Positions 1 to 7,124 of a stretch of 64,000 nt of DNA are shown piece after piece. The translations under genes and the position numbers were made by a program. Source of the DNA: Kaistella gelatinilytica (GTDB lineage Bacteria > Bacteroidota > Bacteroidia > Flavobacteriales > Weeksellaceae); NCBI RefSeq assembly GCF_015679325.1, contig NZ_JADPVI010000002.1:300798-364797 (forward strand), read 5' to 3'. The notes under the pieces are model-generated. The model made no database searches. It was not told the DNA's origin and saw only the letters and a list, made by a program, of their open reading frames with translations. Position 1 is the stretch's first letter, and each line of letters starts with the position of its first letter.

Positions 1-2
1 AA

Positions 3-1736
3 AATGCCTTTAATTATGTTTCCTACAACGGTGCAGACCGCAGTATGGTGACGGTGAACAATGATCCTGGTATTTCCTGCCCTAATGCAAACTGGAACGG
101 TTCTACAGCCAATTACTGTACCGGAGTTGCCGCAGATGATGTAGTAGCACACGAATGGGGACACGCCTACACCGAATATACAAGTGGTCTGATTTACCAG
201 TACCAGTCTGGTGCTTTAAATGAATCTTATTCTGATGTTTGGGGTGAAACAATTGACCTTTTAAACGGATATTTCGACGATGGTGAAAATTTAGCGGTTC
301 GTACAACAACCAACTGTTCAGAAAGTATTCGCTGGAAAATGGGAGAAAAAGCAACCGCGTTTGGTGCTCCAATTCGCGATATGTGGAATCCTAAGTGTAA
401 CAGCAATCCTGCAAGTGTTATAGATACTTCTTACTATTGTGGTACAGGAGATTCTGGCGGTGTACACCGGAATTCTGGCGTAACGAATCACTTATATGCT
501 TTACTGGTAGATGGTGGAACTTTTAACGGATATACCATTAATGGAATTGGTTTTGTGAAAGCTGCACACTTGTGGTGGAGAGCTCAAAAAAACTATTTAA
601 CACCAACCAGTGATTTCGCTGTTTTCGCAGATGCTTTAGAAGCTTCAGCAAATGACCTGATTGGCATTAATTTGCAGGGAATTTCAACAACGCTTATTCC
701 TGCGGGATTAAGTGGACAATCCTGGGCAGCAAGCGACATTCAAAATTTGAAGAATGCCATCCTTGCTGTACAGTTAAGAACTTCTCCTAATACGCAGTGT
801 AACTATGTTCCAATCTTAAAAGCAACTCCGGATCTTTGCGCAACTGCCATTTCAGGTGCTTTGTTCAGTGAAAACTGGGAAAATGGATTAGGTAACTGGA
901 CGGTTAACAACATTCCAACAAATCCTTCCTCCTGGGAAAATAGAGATTGGATCATTAAATCGAATTTACCAAAAGGCCGAACCGGGAAAGCCATCTTCGG
1001 CGCAGATCCGGTTAATGGAAACTGTACGACCAGTATGCAAAATGGTATTTTACGTTTAGAAAGTCCACTGATCACCTTCCCAACTTTTACGACGGGAATT
1101 TACCAGATGGCATTTAATCACTATGTGGCTACTGAAGCGAAATGGGACGGTGGAAACATTAAGTACAGCCTGAATGGTGGTGCCTGGACTTTGCTTCCAA
1201 AAACTGCTTTCACTCAAAATGCTTACAACAGCACTTTAGATGGTACGACACAAAGCGACAACCCACTGAAAGGACAAGCTGCATTTACCGGTACTGATGG
1301 CGGTTCACTTGGCGGAAGTTGGGGACAAAGTGTTATCGATCTGTCAAAAATTGGCGTGGTTTCAGCATCGAACATCAAGTTCAGATTTGAAGTAGGAACC
1401 GATGGCTGCAACGGGATCGATGGTTGGTATTTAGACGAGATCTACGTTTACAACTGTGATAACCCATTATTGGCTGTTGAAAATCTATCCATGAACAATG
1501 CAGTGCAGGTATTCCCTAATCCGACTTCAGGGATACTGACGATCCAGAATAACAAACAGTTAAAATTGAACAATGCACAGATCTATGCTGCAACCGGTCA
1601 ATTAATTAAAAGTTTCAACCTGGATAAAACAGCTAAGAGTTCAACGATCGATATCAGTGCTTTTGCAAAAGGAACTTACATTATCAAAGTAAATTCTGAT
1701 ACAGAAAGTACGAGTGTAAAAGTGATCAAAAAATAA
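3..1736 (+). CDS. Secreted M4 (thermolysin-family) metallopeptidase with T9SS sorting domain, 5' truncated by the window
   Basis: This is a secreted zinc metallopeptidase. The frame is open to the left window edge, so the signal peptide, propeptide and start lie outside. HEWGH at 150-164 is the HExxH zinc site; ALNESYSD about 20 residues later supplies the third zinc ligand Glu, and GGVHRNSG near 460-485 matches the thermolysin substrate-binding His region. A beta-sandwich-like region follows (about 860-1460, starting LFSENWENGLGNW), then a C-terminal module with VFPNPTSG and ending SVKVIKK. That module is the type A sorting domain of type IX secretion (TIGR04183-like), so export through the T9SS and release or surface anchoring is expected. 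A terminator follows directly. The family call is firm; substrates are unknown. Confidence 0.93.
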   Translation, partial: NAFNYVSYNGADRSMVTVNNDPGISCPNANWNGSTANYCTGVAADDVVAHEWGHAYTEYTSGLIYQYQSGALNESYSDVWGETIDLLNGYFDDGENLAVRTTTNCSESIRWKMGEKATAFGAPIRDMWNPKCNSNPASVIDTSYYCGTGDSGGVHRNSGVTNHLYALLVDGGTFNGYTINGIGFVKAAHLWWRAQKNYLTPTSDFAVFADALEASANDLIGINLQGISTTLIPAGLSGQSWAASDIQNLKNAILAVQLRTSPNTQCNYVPILKATPDLCATAISGALFSENWENGLGNWTVNNIPTNPSSWENRDWIIKSNLPKGRTGKAIFGADPVNGNCTTSMQNGILRLESPLITFPTFTTGIYQMAFNHYVATEAKWDGGNIKYSLNGGAWTLLPKTAFTQNAYNSTLDGTTQSDNPLKGQAAFTGTDGGSLGGSWGQSVIDLSKIGVVSASNIKFRFEVGTDGCNGIDGWYLDEIYVYNCDNPLLAVENLSMNNAVQVFPNPTSGILTIQNNKQLKLNNAQIYAATGQLIKSFNLDKTAKSSTIDISAFAKGTYIIKVNSDTESTSVKVIKK

Positions 1737-1779
1737 TAACTGAATGTCGTTTTAGACGTAACATGAAATTATTAATAAC

Positions 1780-1812
1780 AATCCGGAAGATTTACCTCTT
1801 CCGGATTTTTTT
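1780..1812 (+). terminator. Rho-independent terminator of the M4 peptidase gene
   Basis: An 11-bp perfect stem (AATCCGGAAGA / TCTTCCGGATT) with a 6-nt loop is followed by a run of T, 44 bp after the stop codon. Confidence 0.9.
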
Positions 1813-2035
1813 ATGCCGCCATTGCAAGAAGCGAAACAGTATTCAATCCGCCATTGCGCGGAGCAAAACTTTAAACAATCCGTTATTGCGAGGAGCAAAA
1901 ATTTAAACAAACCGTCATTGCGAGGAGCGAAACGCAGTGCAGCGACGAAGCAAACCCACCATTCTGAGCCACACCGTCATTGCGAGGAGCGAAACGCAGT
2001 GGAGCAACGAAGCAATCCCGTACTACTGAGCTAAA
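1813..2035. repeat. Degenerate array of CCGTCATTGCGAGGAGCGAA-type dispersed repeat
   Basis: Five copies of a CCGTCATTGCGAGGAGC-like unit start near 1816, 1850, 1880, 1913 and 1975; the last two continue into AACGCAGTGGAGCAACGAAG. Related single copies lie near 16113 and 51108 in this window. The unit is a widespread intergenic repeat in bacterial genomes; it keeps a frame open by chance but shows no sign of coding. Confidence 0.75.
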
Positions 2036-2112
2036 AACTTTTGATTTTTAATCTCCACTTTACGACCCTATCCTCGCCTGTCGTTATTAAACTCAGTAAA
2101 ACTTCCCCGCTT

Positions 2113-2658
2113 CTATTTCACCTTTTCCAAAAGAAATAAAGTAGCGTTCGAAAAATTCAGTTTCGGCATCAGATTGCGTTCTAAAACCATCGTTGTATTA
2201 CTAACGTCGATCACAGAAATATAATTAGTGGAATTATAAGTGATGTAATTCACTCTTTCTTTATTTAAAGGATTTTTACCAAAATCGAAAGAATATTTCA
2301 CCCAGTCTTCTTCACTAGCACTGCAATGCATAGGTTTGAATTTAGATTTTCTGGAATTGAACTCAATTTGATCAAAACCCTCGGTACAGGTAGTAGTAAA
2401 CGTACTCTCCGGATTTTGATCTTTTTCAAAATCTTCAAAAGAGCCCCGATAAACGCCAACCACTTTCCACGTGCCATCAATACGGTCTTCATCAATTTTC
2501 CCCTTCGCTTTTCCTACCGCCCAGCTGACTCCTTTTACCGTTCCTTTTACAGCTTTGAAGCCGACTTTCGCCACTCCTGTTACTGCCTTTGCGGCCGTAG
2601 TAACAATACAGGAGTTTAAGACCACTAGCGTCAACACTGAAAATACTATTTTTTTCAT
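2113..2658 (-). CDS. Predicted lipoprotein of unknown function
   Basis: The 181-residue product starts MKKIVFSVLTLVVLNSC, a lipoprotein signal with lipobox LNSC. A longer in-frame reading from 2763 would bury this signal, so the ATG at 2658 is chosen. After a short Ala/Lys/Gly-rich amphipathic stretch (residues about 20-60), the section beginning DGTWKVVGVYRGSFED resembles the lipocalin-like domains that Bacteroidota lipoproteins often carry, with two Cys (TTTCTEG and MHCSA) that could pair. Membrane attachment is well supported; the function is unknown. It stands alone, convergent to the peptidase gene. Confidence 0.75.
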   Translation of the reverse strand: MKKIVFSVLTLVVLNSCIVTTAAKAVTGVAKVGFKAVKGTVKGVSWAVGKAKGKIDEDRIDGTWKVVGVYRGSFEDFEKDQNPESTFTTTCTEGFDQIEFNSRKSKFKPMHCSASEEDWVKYSFDFGKNPLNKERVNYITYNSTNYISVIDVSNTTMVLERNLMPKLNFSNATLFLLEKVK

Positions 2659-2754
2659 AATCTTTATTTGTTGAACGAAGATACTGTTTTGTGGGAAGAT
2701 TGGATTAGTCGTTAAACAGATCTTTATTGCTCGCTGACCGGAGGCGAACCCAAA

Positions 2755-2834
2755 AAAAGGCATAGCCCAAATTCCCCTCCTCCGGAGGGGTGGCGCTTCA
2801 TCTCTGATGAAGGGTCGGGGTGGTTAATCGGGGT
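2755..2834. repeat. Dispersed palindromic repeat, left flank of the DUF559 pseudogene
   Basis: The block contains CCCCTCCTCCGGAGGGG (self-complementary) followed by CTTCATCTCTGATGAAG (another hairpin) and GGTCGGGGTGGTT. It is nearly identical to the block at 3594-3672 on the other side of the DUF559 pseudogene, in the same orientation. A shorter half-copy of its end lies at about 2835-2855. Confidence 0.75.
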
Positions 2835-3034
2835 GGTTGATCGGCATAATTCTCCGGGGTATTTAATCCGCATCCTTACCCGGTGTGCTCGCCATATTCC
2901 CCACCCCTCCTTACCCCTCCTCAACTCCCAATAATTTTCTTTAACTTTATCTTTCAAAACCCAAAGAACCCCTATAATTTTTCCACACCTCCCCTTTGGA
3001 TAGCGCAATAAAACACAGTTTAATTCGAAAAAAA

Positions 3035-3454
3035 ATGGAAATAATAACCTCCATCAACAATATCGCCATCCGCCGTAATTTTGTAGAGCATCTGCCCTAT
3101 AATAAAAACTTAAAGCCACTGCTGCCCGGAAAAAGAAAAGCCCGCATCCTATGTGAAGTCCTGTTTTGGAAACAGGTCCGAAATAATAGTTTTCATCTAA
3201 TTGATTTCGACCGCCAGCGAATTATCGGAAACTACATCGTTGATTTTTAAGTAAAAACATTGGGATTGGTCGTTGAGATTGATGGCTTGATCCATGACCA
3301 CAAAAAAGAATACGATGACAGGCGCCAAAAAGACTTAGAAAGCTATGGTCTAAAAGTCTTTCGGATCACCAACCACGATGTTTTAAATAATATGGAGGTT
3401 GCTACTCGGGAGTTGGAAGTTTTTATCATTGAAAACTATGGAATTCATTCGTGA
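3035..3454 (+). pseudogene. DUF559 (Vsr-like endonuclease fold) gene broken by one in-frame stop
   Basis: Reading through a single TAA at 3248-3250 gives one continuous protein of about 139 codons in one frame. It has the DUF559 pattern: GNYIVDF, then the broken codon, then VKTLGLVVEIDG, HDHKKEYDDRRQKDLESYG and VFRITNHDVLNN. DUF559 belongs to the Vsr/restriction-endonuclease-like fold; the Asp of IVDF and the ExD of VEIDG are the expected metal-site residues. Homologues usually have an aromatic residue where the stop is, so a TAT or TAC to TAA change is the simplest explanation. The ATG at 3035 is used; a TTG 39 bp upstream is also in frame. Closely related repeats flank it, suggesting a small mobile unit. 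The protein is probably inactive here. Confidence 0.8.
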
Positions 3455-3487
3455 TAATAGAATGAGTATTTCATCCCGTGGATAAAC

Positions 3488-3672
3488 CACCCCGTCCTTC
3501 GGCGAGCGGAAGGACACCCCTCCAAAGGAGGGGAATCGCTATTCCCGAGAATGACGATATAACAAGAATGAACAACGTATCCCTTGCAAAGCCAAAAAAA
3601 AGGCAAAGCCCAATTCCCCTCCTCCGGAGGGGTGGCGCTTCATCTTCGATGAAGGGTCGGGGTGGTTGATCA
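3488..3672. repeat. Dispersed palindromic repeats, right flank of the DUF559 pseudogene
   Basis: There are two related blocks in opposite orientation. The block at 3488-3533 runs AACCACCCCGTCCTTCGG ... CACCCCTCCAAAGGAGGGG. The block at 3594-3672 repeats the left-flank sequence, with CCTCCGGAGGGG and CTTCATCTTCGATGAAG hairpins. Both lie just downstream of the endonuclease remnant. Confidence 0.75.
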
Positions 3673-3697
3673 GTACAAGATTCCCTACAGTCAAAAT

Positions 3698-3737
3698 ACC
3701 ACCTGCCAGAATCGAACCGGCAACTCCCGCCTTTTTA
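3698..3737 (-). other. Possible 3' tRNA remnant (T-arm and 3' acceptor strand only)
   Basis: On the minus strand, GCCGG-TTCGATT-CTGGC forms a canonical T-arm (5-bp stem, one G-U) and is followed by a 7-nt AGGTGGT that would be the acceptor 3' strand. No matching D-arm, anticodon arm or 5' acceptor strand is seen upstream, so it is not a functional tRNA. It may be an attachment-site scar of an integrated element. Confidence 0.35.
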
Positions 3738-3816
3738 AAAAATAATCCCAACTCTCGTTAGGATAATTTTATAGAATAAATTTATTTACCATTCAAATAA
3801 TTTACATATTATTTTC

Positions 3817-3984
3817 CTAAATGGCTCTTAACTGCTGCTGCAGAAGTCCCACCAGTCTTAACTGCATTTTCAACTGTTCATTGGTAACACCAAATTTACT
3901 TGACCAATAACTTAACTCCCACGTTTCGTGTACGTTAATTTTAGAGGCATCTTGCGGTCTTTTTTTGTTTAAATCATCACTCAT
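3817..3984 (-). CDS. DUF3606 small protein
   Basis: The 55-residue product starts MSDDLNKKRPQDASKINVHE and continues ELSYWSSKFGVTNEQLKMQL. This matches the DUF3606 layout (a PQD..RINV stretch followed by a YW..KFGV..EQL helix). The ATG at 3984 fits homologue N-termini better than the in-frame extension to 4053. The protein is soluble, with no signal peptide; its function is unknown. It stands alone in a gene-poor stretch. Confidence 0.8.
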   Translation of the reverse strand: MSDDLNKKRPQDASKINVHETWELSYWSSKFGVTNEQLKMQLRLVGLLQQQLRAI

Positions 3985-4119
3985 TGTAATTGTTTTAATT
4001 AATAAAAGTAAGCAAGTTTTATAAGAAACAATTACAGTTTCCCATAAAAGCAAAAAAAAGCGTCTTTACACCCTTTCTATACAAAGTTTTTCAATGATAT
4101 ATTTGCGAAAACTAATCTC

Positions 4120-4269
4120 ATGAAAACCCTAAAAATATACAACATCATTGCCACAGTAATTATACTCCTGCTCGTTATCTGGATTAACACGCTTCAAAAC
4201 GATTTAATAGAAACTGAAGAAATTATGCAACAATGTACAGAAAGATATTATCAGAAAATTGGAAAATAA
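4120..4269 (+). CDS. Small single-pass membrane peptide (49 residues)
   Basis: An ATG at 4120 opens a 49-codon frame: MKTLKIYNIIATVIILLLV, then WINTLQNDLIETEEIMQQ and a basic end ERYYQKIGK. It has one hydrophobic helix (residues about 7-22), a short basic N-terminus and an acidic/basic soluble tail. Composition is coding-like, and the gene diverges from the DUF3606 gene. It could be a small membrane protein of a mobile module or a toxin-like peptide; no family is recognised. Confidence 0.5.
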   Translation: MKTLKIYNIIATVIILLLVIWINTLQNDLIETEEIMQQCTERYYQKIGK

Positions 4270-4352
4270 AATTTATGTCTGGGTGCAGAAAATTAAACTA
4301 ATTTATAAATCATCAAAACTTTAATTAGGACATTCTGTAATTTGGTAAAAAG

Positions 4353-4667
4353 TTATTTTTTTTGTTGCGACAAGAATTTTTTGATATTTGAATCTGAAAT
4401 ATCATCATAAACTTTCGCAAAGTCAGTAATACTATATCCCATTGCTTGAATAATGGGAAATAAACTTGCAATTTGGCAATTTGATTTAGCGTTAAAAATA
4501 TCTGAAACTGTTGCTTTTCTTAAATCGGCACTCAGGGCAATTTTGTTATAGCTTTTAGTATAGTTACTTACTTCTTTCGTTTCAATGGAGTCTTTGCTGC
4601 AACTTAAAAGTTTATTTAAACTAATTGCAATTTTAATTTTAATATATGTTTGCTCCTCAATTTTCAC
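4353..4667 (-). CDS. Small HTH (XRE/Cro-like) transcriptional regulator
   Basis: The 104-residue soluble protein is read from a GTG at 4667; no ATG is available and an in-frame stop lies 27 bp further upstream. The central part, IALSADLRKATVSDIFNAKS followed by LFPIIQAMGYSITDFAKVYD, has the helix-turn-helix spacing of XRE/Cro-C1 proteins. A near-perfect 13-bp inverted repeat begins 27 bp upstream of the start, which fits autoregulation. The gene diverges from the structured-RNA region at 4.78-5.07 kb, suggesting it may control that transcript too. Target and role are inferred from layout only. Confidence 0.75.
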   Translation of the reverse strand: MKIEEQTYIKIKIAISLNKLLSCSKDSIETKEVSNYTKSYNKIALSADLRKATVSDIFNAKSNCQIASLFPIIQAMGYSITDFAKVYDDISDSNIKKFLSQQKK

Positions 4668-4693
4668 AAATGCAATTAAAGATTTTATAAATT

Positions 4694-4725
4694 ATTTTTC
4701 GGTACGCTTTGCCGTATCGAAAAAT
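4694..4725. promoter_or_regulatory. Operator-like inverted repeat between HTH gene and structured RNA
   Basis: ATTTTTCGGTACG at 4694-4706 and CGTATCGAAAAAT at 4713-4725 are reverse complements at 12 of 13 positions, separated by 6 bp. The site sits in the divergent gap, 27 bp from the HTH start codon and upstream of the promoter-like boxes reading right. Confidence 0.6.
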
Positions 4726-4765
4726 AATACTATATTTGGCATAATATATAATCAAAAGAATTATA

Positions 4766-4773
4766 TATTTTTG
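4766..4773 (+). promoter_or_regulatory. Candidate -7 box TAnnTTTG for the structured RNA
   Basis: TATTTTTG matches the Bacteroidota -7 consensus TAnnTTTG and would start transcription near 4780, just before the folded region. A second match, TATATTTG at 4731-4738, lies between it and the palindrome. No well-spaced -33 TTG was found. Confidence 0.45.
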
Positions 4774-4779
4774 CGATAC

Positions 4780-5066
4780 TTCAAAAATATAGAAGCTATT
4801 GCTTAGACTCTCAAACTGAAAACTGGTAATTTAAAGCAGCGAGACGATAAGTATAGTAGCTCACGACCTAGGCGTGGGCTCACTTATCTGTTGCACGGTA
4901 TACCAGTACCTCAGTTTAGATATGTTGAGACCCACGTTGTTTTGTATTCAGATTTCTCAATTACTAAGCCCGCTTTCTATAACACATAGTTGAACGACAC
5001 TTACAATGGTTCAAACCATTGCGGCTTCAAAGCTTCGCGGGAAATTGGGTTCTTTCAAAAACCCAG
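4780..5066 (+). ncRNA. Candidate structured non-coding RNA, family not recognised
   Basis: No open frame fits, but nested complementary segments do. AAACTGA (4813-4819) pairs TCAGTTT (4911-4917), ACTGGTA (4822-4828) pairs TACCAGT (4901-4907), GCAGC (4836-4840) pairs GTTGC (4890-4894), GATAAGT (4846-4852) pairs ACTTATC (4882-4888), and GCTCACG (4859-4865) pairs CGTGGGC (4873-4879). Downstream, TTGAGA (4925-4930) pairs TCTCAA (4955-4960), CAATGGT pairs ACCATTG (5004-5021), and TGGGTT pairs AACCCA (5046-5065). CCCACG (4931-4936) is also a perfect complement of CGTGGG (4873-4878), so a pseudoknot or switch is possible. The long, bulged first arm recalls 6S-type RNA, but tmRNA and RNase P landmarks are absent. 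Both ends and the strand are inferred. Confidence 0.5.
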
Positions 5067-5228
5067 ATCTAAACTAACCTTCATGCTCCAAATCATGAAA
5101 AAATACGTCCAATATTTCAACGATACTTAAATTCACCATGATGCACCATTCACCTTGTAAGCCAAGCCGAGCTTACAGTATAGGGGAATATTTGACATCA
5201 AAAAAAACTTCATATCACTATTTTTCAG

Positions 5229-5302
5229 AGGATTTGCCTTTAGCAGGAAAGCACCTTTTTTCATCATTTGTGTTTCATTAGCTTTCCTCTAAAGCAAATC
5301 TG
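5229..5302. repeat. Long hairpin element, copy 1
   Basis: Inverted arms GGATTTGCCTTTAGCAGG... and the reverse complement of ...CCTCTAAAGCAAATCT enclose an AT-rich loop. The same element, with arms about 20 bp long, recurs at 5476-5546, so it behaves like a small dispersed palindromic (MITE-like) repeat. Confidence 0.65.
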
Positions 5303-5340
5303 ATTAAGACAACAGTAATGAATGGGTAAAGAATAAATAA

Positions 5341-5432
5341 CATCAAACATCCGACACCAAACACCAAGCATCCAGCACCAAACACCAAGCATCCAGCACC
5401 AAACATCAAACACCAATCATCCAGCACCTACT
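5341..5432. repeat. Tandem ACACCAAGCATCCAGC repeat
   Basis: About four imperfect units of CACCAAACACCAAGCATCCA (20-24 bp) are arranged head to tail. It is noncoding and lies between the two hairpin copies. Confidence 0.7.
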
Positions 5433-5475
5433 TGTGCTGAGCCTGCCGAAGCAACACCAAACACCCCACAATTCA

Positions 5476-5546
5476 AGGATTTGTCTTTAGCGGGAAAGCG
5501 TTTTCTTCATAAGAAATTTTCCCACCGTTTTCCCCTAAAGCAAATC
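5476..5546. repeat. Long hairpin element, copy 2
   Basis: GGATTTGTCTTTAGCGGG ... CCCCTAAAGCAAATCT repeats the arms of the 5229 element, with a different loop sequence. The conserved arms and free loop suggest selection on the fold, or recent copies of one palindromic unit. Confidence 0.65.
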
Positions 5547-5552
5547 TGATTT

Positions 5553-5710
5553 GAAATGGTGGCTGAGCAGATTCGAAGCACGGTGGCTGAGCGGAGCCGA
5601 AGCCACAATAACCAATAAAAAAATACCAATGAAAACCACATACAACAAGGATCCCTAAATATTCAAGAGCTACGGCATGCACTTGCGCTGAGCCTGCCGA
5701 AGCGTCACCC
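5553..5710. repeat. GCTGAGCCTGCCGAAGC-type dispersed repeats; otherwise empty leader region
   Basis: Short copies of GCTGAGC..(G/C)CCGAAGC occur near 5562, 5585 and 5690 here, and near 5427, 16950, 17370, 19415, 40455 and 40670 elsewhere in the window (either strand). They are scattered intergenic repeats. No gene is seen between the structured RNA and the redoxin gene at 5811. Confidence 0.55.
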
Positions 5711-5810
5711 CGCAACTCGCACCCCATAAAAAAAGCCCTTTCCCCAAGTTTGCAGCCGCAGGAAAGAGCAAGGCCTTAATTAAAGTATAACTAAAAACCA
5801 TTACAAAACT

Positions 5811-7118
5811 ATGAAAAATAAGTTTTGCAGGGACTTTCTTTCCCTAACATTTATCACACTACTCTTTCTGCAGGGTATTGCACAGCAAAAACCCCTGAAA
5901 ATAGGAGATAAAATTCCTGAAAAAGTATGGTCAATGCCCTTGCAGGTCTTGAACGCACCCCAGAAAATCTTCGAATTAGCAAAAGACCGCGACAAACTTA
6001 TTCTCCTCGATTTCTGGAATACCTGGTGCAGCAGCTGTTTGCGAAATTTCCCCAAAATGGAAGAATTGCAAAAACACTTTGGCTCTCAGATAAAAATCTT
6101 AGCCGTGTCCAATGAAAATCGTACCGTCTTGGAAAAATTCTTTTCTTCCACCAATGGAAAACGCTATAGCAAAACCATTTCACTGGCAGAAGACAAAATA
6201 TTCCACACCCTCTTTCCACACAGAGGAGTTCCCTACATAATCTGGATTAAAAACGGTAAACTGCTCAACACGACCGATGCAGAACAGGTTACTGAAAAAG
6301 CCATTACCGAAATCATCACCCACGCGCAATCTTCCTTAGAAACCGTCGTACAGGCAGAAAAAAGCCGACCCCTCATGCTCTCCCAGAATTTCGATAAGGA
6401 AAAGAACGCTGAATTGTTGGGTTATACCTTTATTTCAAAAGGCAGAATTAGATCATTTAGCTATGGTACTTGGTTTCACAGAGAAAAGGGCAAAACCTAT
6501 GGTCGCCAATTTACCAACCTCTCTTTAATGGAGATTTATAATGCTGTTGGTGATGAGCTTTTCACCCGGCGTGGCGAGAACTTTAGTATAAAACGACTCG
6601 TCAATCTCCTAAAACATCCAGAAGATATTGATTTCAATACCGGTATGGATCAGAAAGAAACCGCTGCCAAATTATATAACATTGATTATATAATTCCTAA
6701 AACACAGTCCGATTCTCTTTATACCAGAATGTTGCGCATGATTAATGAAAATACAGAATATACCGCCCTCCTTCAGAAAAGACCAACCAGATGTCTTGTA
6801 CTGAAACGCACTTCTTCCAAAGATAAGATCGCCACCAAAGGCGGTACTACCATCGATCGTTTTCTAAAAACCCCCTCAGTATTACAGAATACTACTTTCG
6901 ACTTTTTACTTTCTTCCCTAAATGCGAAATATGACATCACCCCTCTTCCTGTAGTTGATGAAACAGATTATAAGGGAAAAATAGATTTGCATTTTTCAAA
7001 CATAAACGACCTGAAAACGCTTCAGAAAGAACTTTTAGGCTACGATTTGACTTTAGAAGAGACCGATCGAAACCTTTTGATGCTAATCTTGAAAGATTCA
7101 AAAATCATAAACCCATAA
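5811..7118 (+). CDS. Exported TlpA-like thioredoxin-fold protein with C-terminal DUF3738-like region
   Basis: The N-terminus carries a signal peptide (about residues 1-24, ending near GIAQQ). A redoxin/TlpA domain follows, with the redox motif WCSSC at residues 72-76 in the usual FWNTWC context and a cis-Pro-type GVPYI loop. The C-terminal 120 residues, with LPVVDETDYKGKIDL and LLGYDLTLEETDRNLLML, resemble the end of DUF3738 (TIGR03435-like) proteins. It probably reduces or rearranges disulfides in the periplasm. The gene sits 6 bp before susC-like and in line with susD-like, so it is the first gene of that operon. The substrate is unknown; a role in handling Cys-containing peptides is inferred from the Cys-rich neighbours. 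Confidence 0.85.
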   Translation: MKNKFCRDFLSLTFITLLFLQGIAQQKPLKIGDKIPEKVWSMPLQVLNAPQKIFELAKDRDKLILLDFWNTWCSSCLRNFPKMEELQKHFGSQIKILAVSNENRTVLEKFFSSTNGKRYSKTISLAEDKIFHTLFPHRGVPYIIWIKNGKLLNTTDAEQVTEKAITEIITHAQSSLETVVQAEKSRPLMLSQNFDKEKNAELLGYTFISKGRIRSFSYGTWFHREKGKTYGRQFTNLSLMEIYNAVGDELFTRRGENFSIKRLVNLLKHPEDIDFNTGMDQKETAAKLYNIDYIIPKTQSDSLYTRMLRMINENTEYTALLQKRPTRCLVLKRTSSKDKIATKGGTTIDRFLKTPSVLQNTTFDFLLSSLNAKYDITPLPVVDETDYKGKIDLHFSNINDLKTLQKELLGYDLTLEETDRNLLMLILKDSKIINP

Positions 7119-7124
7119 CATACC

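Noticed and set aside
1813..2034. Open frame of 73 codons through the repeat array
   Set aside because: It is read entirely through CCGTCATTGCGAGGAGC repeats; these produce similar chance frames in many genomes and have no start context.
3248..3250. Recoding of the TAA (DUF559) or of the TAG at 26033 (acetyltransferase) as a non-standard amino acid
   Set aside because: TAA and TAG at positions with an ordinary residue in relatives, no insertion element or special tRNA seen; nonsense mutation is simpler.
2724..3751. Minus-strand frames with INHPDPSS..MKRHPSGGGE peptide at both repeat copies
   Set aside because: The shared peptide comes from the repeat DNA itself, not from conserved coding sequence.
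4780..5066. tmRNA, RNase P or SRP RNA as identity of the folded RNA
   Set aside because: No tmRNA tag or tRNA-like ends, no RNase P core GAGGAAAGUC, no SRP GGUGC/GGAA loop.
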